Below are positions 55,576 to 64,000 of a DNA stretch of 64,000 nt, one piece after another. The translations under genes were made by a program, and so were the position numbers. The DNA comes from Muscardinus avellanarius (lineage: Eukaryota > Chordata > Mammalia > Rodentia > Gliridae). Positions within the stretch are counted from its first letter, which is position 1, and every line of letters begins with the position of its first letter. The stretch is taken from the NCBI GenBank assembly GCA_963383645.1, contig OY726561.1, positions 137,044,904-137,108,903 of the forward strand. The letters are read 5' to 3'. The notes beneath the pieces were generated by a model that was given only the letters and a program-made list of their open reading frames with translations, was not told the DNA's origin and did not search any database.

Positions 55576-55752
55576 AAGAAGAAGAAGAAGAAGAAGAAGA
55601 AGAAGAAGAAGAAGAAGAAGAAGAAGAAGAAGAAGAAGAAGAAGAAGGGAGGAGAGGAGGAGAGGGGGAGGGGAGAGGGGAGAGAGGGAGGAGAGAGAAG
55701 AGAAGAGAGAAGAGAGAAGGGAGACAGGAGAAGAGAAGAGGGGAGAGGGTAA
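55527..55752. repeat. (GA)n-(GAA)n-(GGA)n polypurine tract
   Basis: GA to about 55570, an AAAAG junction, GAA to about 55646, then GGA/GGGA-rich. Same block order as 47787-47995. Confidence 0.97.
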
Positions 55753-56526
55753 CAATAATGAGGGGACCTTAAATGTGCCAGGACAATTTATATGTAATCC
55801 CTGCACTGTCTTTATTTTAGAGTCAACCTAAGGTTATCTACTAAATAATAATGTAGATTACTTTAGGTCTAGGCCAGAGTTATGGCATCCTCTGCTATAT
55901 CAACACATAATACTGCAAGACACATATATTGATTATATATATATATATATATATATATATCACATCATATTATAACATTGCATTTGGTTTATCACTCCAA
56001 GGGCATAGATGAAGATAACCCTTTTCCATATTCCCAAAGAAAAGAAGGAAGAGAATAGAAGGAAGAGAATAGTAAAGATTCTATAATAAAGCAGATCTCT
56101 CCAAACATTCTCTGGTCTTTATTATATCACTTGCAAAGCTTGGTCTGGGCCAGCGGTCCTCTGGGAGTCTACCTTTCTCTGTGAGGTTACCTCTTTATGT
56201 CCTTTGGTATAATTATACATGAGTCACTTTGGCATGAAAAGAGTCCCCTGTCAACTGTAATATCCTTGACTACTCTTCTGAACAGCCCTCTTTCTGCCTC
56301 ATCCTCTCTTTCTTTTCTTAACTGTGCAAAAGGAAGAGGCCTTATTAAAAATATATTGCCACCATGAACTGGAACATGACACCTTCAAATAAACTCAGAA
56401 TCAGGTCTGTTCATTCTTTCCCCCACAACTAACCCTTTGACCTTCTGAAACTTTTTATTTCTCAGGTATTGCCATCATAGTGATTAGGAGTGATGCTTGG
56501 ATCCTGAAAATGTGAGGAGCCGGTTA
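55753..56526. other. unique DNA with (TA)n
   Basis: (TA)n at about 55935-55959. No gene or transposon recognised. Confidence 0.45.
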
Positions 56527-56725
56527 CCATTTAGCATTGATAAAGCCCCTAGGTAGTGACACGTATGATGTACACTCCTTCTTGGGGCGACTGCATTATG
56601 AAGGTATGTCCCTTTTACAAGTAGGGAAGCTGAAGCAGATAAAGTTAAGTGGTTAAAATACAGTCCTTGAGAAACTCGGAGCTAGAATTCCTTAGTTGTA
56701 GTTCGCATCCAGGGGCGATTTTCTT
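56527..56725 (-). mobile_element. MIR SINE, antisense
   Basis: 'atgtcccttttacaagtagg' ... 'gaagctgaagcagataaagt' ... 'actcggagctagaattcctt' follows antisense MIR order. Confidence 0.65.
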
Positions 56726-56950
56726 TTTTAATTTTATTCCCTGGGTAATACTCTACATTTTCTGGAGGTACTTTTGGTAGTTGTATCTGTTGGGGGAATT
56801 ATTGGCACTTAGGGGGCAAATAACGAGCCCTAATCAATAGTCAATGAACTTTACAACTGTATCATTGCCCAGTATCTACCCAGAAACGCAGCAGTCAAAT
56901 GCTATTTCTACTACGCTGTATTGTTTTTATTGACTTTTAAAATAGAGACT

Positions 56951-57164
56951 AGGTGGGTATAGTGGCTCATGCCTATAATCCCAGTACTTGGGAGGCTGAG
57001 ACAGGAAGATCACGGGTTCTAGGCCAGCCTCAGCAATTTAGTAAGACTCTCAGCAACCTAGGGACACCCTGATTCCAAATTAAAAAAAAAAAAAACAATG
57101 GCTAGGGGTGTCGCTTGGAGGTAGAATGCCCCTGGGTTCAATCCCCAGCATAAATAAATAGAAG
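56951..57164 (+). mobile_element. B1-ID dimeric SINE
   Basis: Sense dimer with an A14 linker and the ID end 'ttcaatccccagcataaata'. Confidence 0.92.
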
Positions 57165-57236
57165 AAAAGAAAAAGAGAAGGAAGAAAGGAAAGAAGGAAG
57201 AAACAAAGGTAGGAAGGGAGGGAGGGAGGGAGGGAT
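57165..57236. repeat. (GGAA)n-like purine tail
   Basis: AAAG, GGAA and GGGA units grow from the SINE tail. Confidence 0.92.
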
Positions 57237-57439
57237 AATATGGGAGCCACAGGAGAAAATAGGGGATGCTTGCAAAGCCCAGCTCCTTTTTTGTGATGCA
57301 GAAACATAGCCAATGCCAGCTCCCTCTCTCATGAGCCACCCCAGCCCCAGCACCGCCCTCCGCCTCCAGTTGCACACCTGGGCACATCTGTAGTTGGCAC
57401 GTTTCACATCTGCCTCTTTCTGCACTGCCCAGCTCCAAC

Positions 57440-57700
57440 CCCCCGCGTCACTCCTGAGCAGTAATGGTGTGTGGTTATGGGACTCTCCGGAGCGCCGAGG
57501 CCCCTAATTGTCTATTTTTTTCAGTCAATTGTACTCATTACCGAGCCACACAAGGTGCCTTAGGACATCAGCCTTTTTTGGGTGCCCTCTGTCTCAACCT
57601 GGGAAGCTGCACATTATCTAGCCAGGGCTCCACAGTATGGAGCCTTAAAGAACCTTCCATCCAGTCTTTGGACCGGGTCCTTTCTTGCTTTTAACCTCCT
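57440..57700. promoter_or_regulatory. candidate conserved non-coding element
   Basis: Repeat-free with CCCCTAATTGTC, TCAATTGTACTCATTACC and CpG-bearing CTCCGGAGCGCCGAGG. Appearance only. Confidence 0.3.
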
Positions 57701-59084
57701 GTCCCTCCCTCTTAACCAACTTAGCTCGGCTTAGGATAATAATAATCCTAAGTCTGCCTTCAAGACGTCTGCTTTTAGTTTAAACTTTAGACCTTGCATA
57801 GCTCAGAAAGGAAGTGAGATTCTTTCCTCCCTTGATTCCTGGCTCTCCACCTGGACTTTGAAAAGGGTGTGACAAACAGGGAATCTCTCCTGCTGGTCTT
57901 GAAAATCCTCAGCATAAATCAAACTCCCAAGCTAGCTTTGCTGATGGAGTCTCCACTGCCCATGCGCACTAGGAGCTACAAATAGATGAAGAATGAGCAG
58001 GGGTATGGAGGCAGCTTCCCGTGTCACTGGAAAAAATAAAAACAGAACAGACAGCTTTCCTAGTGTTCTCTCTACCAAACCAGGAAGCTATTCCCTTCAT
58101 GGAAAAAACAAACAAACAAACAGGAAGCTATTTCCCTCATGAAAAAAGAATGACCCATGAGCAGAGTGGTCCATGGAAGAAGAGGATGGGGAGCTTGGAG
58201 CAGCTGGGCCAGCAGCGCTAACAATATGACAGAGTTTCAAGCAACGGCAAGCAGGTCCCTCCTCTGCAGTGCCCTTCAGGAAGGCCCAACGACCCTGCGC
58301 ACGTCTATCACCTCCCAGGCAAACGAAGAAACCCCACGTTGACATGTTTCCACACACAGACGCCTCTCCTCCACCTTGCACGTGGTTGTCTTTGCAGCTG
58401 TTGATTTGTCCATGTCTAGGAGTTGAGTCCATAAAGCTTTGGGAGCCTTTCACAGACAAGGGCATCCCACCGCATTGACTCTAAGAAGCTGGTAAGACAC
58501 AAGAGCTTCTAGGATTTGGCAAAACCAGTAAAGAGCGGCAGGGACCGCCTTTGCCTTACCCTGGAGGAGAGAGGGTGGAAGCCTTCCAGCGCTCTCACAT
58601 CCTCAGGACCCATGCTGCATGGTGGACCACGGCTGATGATCACCAACTGCCAGAGACAAAAACGGACTCCGCATTAGGACAGGGGACCTGCAACCTTACG
58701 TCCCCGGTCACTGTCAAGAGAATTTGGTAGAGGAGGCTGAGTGCGGAACACACTGACCCAGACCTGTTGGGTGGTTCAATCCCAATGAAATATAAGTCCA
58801 GCATCTTTAAAACATAACGACCAAGGTTTCCCTAAGGGCTCCTCTCCATCTCAGCGTCTAGGAACAGAAAGAGAATTTGCATGGGTCTTCTCTGTACAGG
58901 AGTGGGCATATTTTGTTTTTCCAGAAGTGGTTCACATTTTTCTACTTCCGTTCACATTGTGTTGACTGGATAAGACTCAATCATCCGGCCACACCTAACC
59001 CCACGGTTTGAACAGTCTTCTTCATACAAGGTTGACTTCTGCCCATGAAGAAAGCGGCATTAGGTTTAGAGAAGGGAACTCTGG
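57701..59084. other. unique DNA, no gene seen
   Basis: Contains a small local duplication at 58080-58147 around (AAAC)n. Frames at 58097-58465 and 58157-58478 overlap antisense without domains. Confidence 0.45.
58080..58147 (+). repeat. local duplication CAGGAAGCTATT...
   Basis: CAGGAAGCTATTCCCTTCAT then GGAAAAAA, followed by (CAAA)n, then CAGGAAGCTATTTCCCTCAT with GAAAAAA. Two copies about 40 bp apart. Confidence 0.9.
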
Positions 59085-59165
59085 GTAAGCCACTAAGCAC
59101 AGTAACTTTGAATTCTTTACTTAATAACTCTGGGTCTGAGTTACCTCAACTGTAAAACATCTGGA
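59085..59165 (+). mobile_element. MIR fragment
   Basis: 'gtaagccactaagcacagta' ... 'gagttacctcaactgtaaaa' is the sense MIR core. Confidence 0.55.
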
Positions 59166-59236
59166 AAAGGCTCAATGTAAGACTCAAAATGAAGCAAAGT
59201 AGTGCTGGCTGGACTTCAGTGTGTGTCTCGATAAGA

Positions 59237-59320
59237 AGTAGGTTCTGATTCGGTAGGCCACTGGTGAGGGCTGATAGTCTGCGTTTCTAACAAGCTACCA
59301 GCTGGTATCTCTGGCTATAC
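59237..59320 (+). mobile_element. MER5A fragment
   Basis: 'aggttctgattcggtaggcc' ... 'tctgcgtttctaacaagcta' with 'ccagctggt' matches MER5A. Confidence 0.7.
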
Positions 59321-60783
59321 TTTCAGCAGAAAACAATTGGAGAATACTTTTGTTAACTCTGTACACAGCAATTTGTAAATATAAAGAACTCTTGCATCGG
59401 CACTGACTTTCGTTGATTAGAAATGAGTTCCTAACCATCCGGCTTGTTAAAGATATATTTAGTCTGGGTATTAGATAGAATTTCATAGAGTCAGAGATTT
59501 TGAAATAAAAAAAATTTAAGTGGTTTACTGCTTACTTTCCCTATCTTCAAACATGGAAACTCAGAAAAATCGATGATGCTTCCACCCACCCAAATTTTAC
59601 AACAATTTAGCAACGTGCTGGGATTAGGATGTAGACATTTGACTTTTTTCTTTATTACATGAATTTAATCGATAACTTTCTAAAGAGGAAAAAGCTAATT
59701 TTTACTCTTTTGCTAAAACCACAACAAATATTAGTTTGACCTATACACCCAACACCAAAAAACAAAAGAAACAAAAAAGAACTAGAAGGTGGCTCTCACC
59801 TACAAGGATCACTACAGTACTGAATTCAGGCACGCAGTTACAGGACACAAATCAAGAGATTTTTTTTCTCCAAGCAAATGTCCTTCACAATGCAGTGATT
59901 TGCCACCAAAGTAATTTCTCGTGAGTCCAAAATAGAAATAGAACACAAAATAAGTTCTATATGCCTGCAGCCAAAAACAAGAATTCTTACGCCCAATATA
60001 TACAAACTTTGAGTCACACTTATTTGGGGACAAATAGAAAAAGAGAGAACTTGGGATTGGAAATAAAATAATTAGCCAGAGAGGAGACCTGGGTTCTCTT
60101 GTCCACCTTGGTACAAATCAAGGAATCCCTGGCATTAATTTTGCATCAGGCTGGGTCCCGCCACAGTAGAATGAGATGTTGTGCCTCAGACAGGAAAGAC
60201 AGGACCCCAAATTCCAAATCAGAACTCAGAAATGCACTGAATATGTTGGAAAATGAATTCAAATGTGGGAGATGGGGGCCTCTTGGTATGCACGTCATCA
60301 CCAATAAAGCAATGTCAACTTGGAGGCATCCTGGTGAAATTAGGGGAGGACTTAGAGAACAAGGGACGATAAATGAAAATCAATACGTGCACATCCATCA
60401 TTAACTTAAAATAGGTAAAGTACTATTCTTAGTATCTTCATTTGGTGAGCAATTTTAAACATTCTAATAAAGCTAAACTGTTGGCAAGAATGTCCATCGG
60501 TATATTCCTATGATAAGGGAATAAACCTTTACTTTTTTACAGCCTGACTCCACCTCCAACCCCCTTCCACCATAATGTCATTTGTTCCTCCATGGGACAT
60601 TCTCCCATCTTGGCAATTTTCCAGGACTTACTTTAGCATTCTTATCTTGTTTCTGTCCCGTGGACGCCTTTGACAAACTGTGGCAGTCTAAGGGCCTCCT
60701 TTTCCGAAGTGAGTTATACGCAAATCCTCTCCTATCCACACGGACTCAGGAGTCTAAGGAGCTAATTTAAAGATGTTTGAAGT
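59321..60783. other. unique DNA, no gene seen
   Basis: No repeat recognised. The frame 60099-60404 lacks a domain and splice context. Confidence 0.4.
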
Positions 60784-60943
60784 CAGGCCTGGTGGTGCGC
60801 ACTTGAAATCTTGTGAGGCTGAGACAGGATCACAGGTTCACAGCCAGCCTCAGCGACTTAGCAAGATGCTGTTTTACAAAGAAAAAATGTAAAGGGCTGG
60901 GGGTATAGCTCAGAGGAGAATGCCCATGGTTTCATCCTCCAGC

Positions 60944-60946
<3 letters not shown>
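60784..60946 (+). mobile_element. B1-ID dimeric SINE
   Basis: Sense dimer, slightly shortened in the left half. ID half 'gggtatagctcagaggagaa'. Confidence 0.88.

Positions 60947-60996
<50 letters not shown>
60947..60996. repeat. (CA)n microsatellite in a SINE tail
   Basis: Pure CA run directly following the ID end. Confidence 0.97.
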
Positions 60997-60997
<1 letters not shown>

Positions 60998-61317
60998 GTT
61001 GAAGTATATACTGATGAATGTGGAATGATGGAAGATTTTTCTTACAGGAAAGAGTTCAAAGAAGAGTTTTTAAACTCCCAAGATGCACTGAATCCAACGT
61101 GGGTCAGTCGGCAGAGACAGCTGCAATACATAGCCTGACCTTGGTTTTCTGCCTAAACCAAAGCTCTTCATGCTGCGACTTTAACACCCTGCACCAAGGA
61201 ATTCCTCAGAGGCCTTTCTCCATCCAGCCCTCTAGACACAGCCTGTGTCCCGACATCGGGTGAAGGAACATAGCACTGAAGAAGGGAAAACGTACTGAGC
61301 CCCAGCAAGTAAGTCAC

Positions 61318-61430
61318 TCCAGCGAGTTCTCTGCCACTCACCAGCTCTCTGAACTCAGTCAAGTCACTGTGCTCAGCTGAAACTCCCTGTCTACAGAACG
61401 AGAAGGTTAACTTACGCCATCTCTAGGGTT
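61318..61430 (+). mobile_element. MIR fragment
   Basis: 'tctgccactcaccagctctc' ... 'actcagtcaagtcactgtgc' ... 'ctacagaacgagaaggttaa' fits sense MIR. Confidence 0.55.
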
Positions 61431-62660
61431 TTTTGCAACTCTGGCCTCTTAAGATCCATTAGCAAGATTTCTATTGGCCTGAGGTTTGCAATATGAAAAC
61501 AGCTTCTACGTGAGAAAATTCCAGACACTTTGGATATGTTACGAGCATCATCTGGATATGGAACACCTGGTATATACTTGGAAGAGATGTCACCAAACCC
61601 AGTAAACAGGCCAGGAAAGCCAGGGCCACAGACACAAGGAGATGTGAGACATAACAAGGCAATGTAAAGGGACACTGTGACTACTGCTAGCTAGCACCAG
61701 GACGGTGTTAGACCTGGCATTGGGAGTAGGAAAACAAAAAGCTTTTATCAGTTCAGCTGAAGAGAGACAAGAATAAACCTAAAGTAAGCTGAGCCTGTGG
61801 GCTCACAAGCCACAAGACAGCAGGTGACCTCGCTAAGGTCACCCATAGGCAATAGCATGTGCCCCAGAGAGAAGGGACAGGCTTTCTCCATCACCAGGAA
61901 AAGCACCTGCCGCCTCCAAATGTCCTGTCTACAACATCCATCTCAAAGAACAGTTCTCAGCAGTCAAAGAGCAACCCCAGTTATTTCAAAACTGGGGCAT
62001 GGATGAGTGAGCCCCGGCCACTAAAATCAGTGAAACCAAAGCTCGAGTCTGGGAGATTTAATACAATCTTGAAAGCTTAACCTTAGCTAAGACAATCTGA
62101 AAATTAACCTTACTAAGATGATCTTAGCTAAGACAATCTGAAAACCCTCATTAGCATTTTTCAAATTTCAGAAGCAACTGGTTTAAAATAACCTTGAGCT
62201 ATACCGTCCATGGATATCTCTGCAGTATAGCAATTAACCAGCCGTAGATGTAACCAGTCTCTCACTGCTATCTTCAGAACATGTCACTATTGGCTATCAA
62301 TCAGGTCTAAAAATCACACGTACAAATTTCCATAACCTCATCCATGTGTATAGACTAACCTTACCTGCAAATAACCCGAAATGATGGAGTTGTTGAAAAT
62401 TTAACTCAGCCACGATCGTCGCGTCAGGTTTAATTAGCCAACAACATATATGCCACACACTTTTAAAGCTTATGCTATGGTGCTTGTCAGTGTATCCTCT
62501 GCTTTTAGAAACACACACACACACACACAGGCACACACACATGCAAAATAATCAAAATCATTCCACCTCCCCCACAACACACATTATTCTTACCTTACAG
62601 AAAAAGCTATGGTTTTCAGAACTAGTTCTTTGATACTCTGAGAGCTGACATCACCTTTCA
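61431..62660. other. unique DNA, no proven gene
   Basis: Contains an open frame at 61497-61667 with some coding appearance (see findings), a 41-bp tandem duplication and a short (CA)n at about 62511-62530. Confidence 0.4.
62083..62146 (+). repeat. partial tandem duplication, 41-bp period
   Basis: CTTAGCTAAGACAATCTGAA occurs twice, 41 bp apart, with related text between. Confidence 0.92.
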
Positions 62661-62716
62661 AAATCTAGACCAGAGGCTCACAGCGCCAGTCCCCTCCTCC
62701 AGGAATTCCCAGAGGC

Positions 62717-62736
62717 AGCAGCGCCATCTACCGGCA
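62717..62736 (-). promoter_or_regulatory. CTCF-like binding site
   Basis: Plus strand AGCAGCGCCATCTACCGGCA. The minus strand reads CCGGTAGATGGCGCTG, which matches the CTCF core CCASYAGRKGGCRS at all but one position. It lies in repeat-free DNA beside a CpG-rich patch. Binding itself is inferred. Confidence 0.6.
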
Positions 62737-62879
62737 GGGAGGGCACACTGCTTTCTGGAAGCCTATGGGTAACGGGAACCCAGGACCAGAGAGAGCAGCG
62801 GGGATTTCTGTCTTTGTGAGGCTGTCTTTTCTAGAGCACACTGCAGGAATAACTGATGCTTCCAGCCCGAGACCCGTAA

Positions 62880-63320
62880 CCTCCACAGGAGTCTCTATGG
62901 CGCGAGCCACAGGTCTGCTGAAAGCCTATGAAGCCCAGGCAGGCTGGCCAATGACGAGGAGGCTCTGCCTGGAAGTACCTCCTCACGGATCCAGCCCGGG
63001 GCAGCACTGCCTTGCTGAATTAAACATGTCCAGCCTCTCCTGTGCCCCAGTGCGTTCCTACCCGACGGATGATCTCACCGCCGCCCCCACCTGTGGCGGC
63101 CTTCCCCGGCAGCGTGCGCGCCCTAAGCAAGGTGCGCAGGTGCTTCTCCACGTGAAGGCTCTCAGATTTAGAGTGTGACACAGACCCCCCCCCCCAAGGA
63201 TGCCGCTGCTTAGGCATGCAGGCCGGGCGCTAATCTCTCCTCCGCTCATCCTCTTCCCTGCCCCTGACCCCAGGGGACAGACGGGACAGGCAGGGAATGA
63301 CTTCCTTGTTGCCTCGCGGA
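62880..63320. promoter_or_regulatory. CpG-rich patch
   Basis: By eye about 25 CpGs in 440 bp, several clustered (GCGTGCGCGCC, CACCGCCGCC, GCCGGGCGC), in unique DNA. It could be a weak CpG island or remnant promoter. No TATA box or first exon is recognised. The frame 62765-63178 is probably a by-product of the high GC content. Confidence 0.4.
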
Positions 63321-64000
63321 GTACCCGGGATGATGGTGATGATGGTGATGATTGAATGGGAGAATAAAACCTTGCCCTATGGGTCACTGAGTTCCCTCCA
63401 GTTGAGCCCAGCACGCCCACCTTCCTGTTGCATAACCTAATCAGCGTCTCTCCTCCTAATCAAAGCCTCTGCCTCCCTCCAACAGGTGGAACCAACACTG
63501 TGGGCCTTCCGCGTAGCTTACATACAAAAATGGCACACTTTTTTTCTTCCAAAACCCCAAGTGCATGACTGTCTTAAAGGATGCCACCTGCCACACCCCC
63601 AAATTCTCTCCTCCCCACCACATGCCCATTTAAAAACAAATCAGACCACGTTTTAAATCATCATTGCCATTCATTGGCCTCGGGTTCCAATCTGTCAGAT
63701 AACAATCTACATGAAACTGTACGAGGGTCATGGGTGGCATTCCCAGTGAGCGCCACGGCCAACTTCAGCTCCTTTTACTTTCCTTTCATTTCAGAAAACC
63801 ACACACAAAAAAGACTTTAAACTTGCCTAGTGGATTGGTTTCTCAGTAAGAGCAGACATTTCCCAGATACGGGGTGTGCTGTGTATGTCTGAATGTGCTG
63901 TATATGTTGTTTCCTAAAGAAACACAACTTTGTAGGGGGATAAAGAGTCTGCTAAGGGCTTTGGGAGCGGCCTCAGGATGCCTTCCATGAGATTCCTAAG
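63321..64000. other. unique DNA to window end
   Basis: No gene recognised. A weak L2-like word set at about 63630-63710 ('acaaatcagaccacgtttta') is not strong enough to call. Confidence 0.4.

Noticed and set aside
55489..55806. 105-codon minus frame and Lys-rich plus frame
   Set aside because: Purine microsatellite translation without coding character.
62765..63178. 137-codon plus-strand open frame
   Set aside because: GC-rich DNA has few stops by chance. The peptide has no domain and the antisense strand is also open.

Overview
This is mammalian nuclear DNA. The dominant repeat is a dimeric SINE: a B1-like (7SL-derived) left half, an A-rich linker and an ID-like (tRNA-Ala-derived) right half ending in a CCCAGTACC-type terminus. 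That architecture is known from squirrels, so the window most likely comes from a sciurid rodent. Mammal-wide relics (MIR, L2, an L3/CR1-like LINE, MER5-type hAT elements, a Tigger/MER8-like element, MaLR-type LTRs) support a placental genome. I found no intact protein-coding gene, rRNA or functional tRNA. The longest open frames lie in microsatellites or transposons. The window reads as an intergenic or deep intronic, gene-poor interval.

Layout. 1-8 kb: unique DNA, a MaLR-type LTR, MIRs, one strong hairpin, and SINEs joined to (TG)n tracts. 8-20 kb: L2, MaLR LTRs, MIRs, a polyadenylated LTR-derived retrocopy near 18.1 kb and a conserved-looking unique block at 19.3-19.7 kb. 20-29 kb: SINEs, a candidate ERV LTR with an internal repeat array (22.8-23.4 kb), an LTR split by a long polypyrimidine tract (25.7-26.2 kb) and two nested SINE pairs. 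29-36 kb: LINE-1 pieces carrying a tandem duplication with a 37-bp inverted templated insert, a SINE-in-SINE-in-L1 nest, a Tigger/MER8-like element and a small minisatellite. 37-43 kb: an LTR segment duplicated nearly identically 1.47 kb away, an L3/CR1 relic, a trimeric SINE and a 3'-exon-like open frame at 42.25-42.50 kb. 43-50 kb: nested SINEs, sciurid L1 3' ends and several hundred bases of unique sequence. 50-53 kb: a LINE-1 interrupted by a younger antisense L1 3' end. 53-64 kb: mostly unique DNA with conserved-looking blocks, MER5 copies, long purine tracts, a strong CTCF-like motif at 62.7 kb and a CpG-rich patch at 62.9-63.3 kb.

No genes act together here. The value of the window lies in its transposon stratigraphy and in traces of template-switching rearrangement. 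The regulatory candidates (conserved-looking blocks, CTCF-like site, CpG-rich patch) need alignment data that I could not run. Repeat family names come from recognising sequence by eye, and boundaries are approximate to several bases unless a target-site duplication fixes them.
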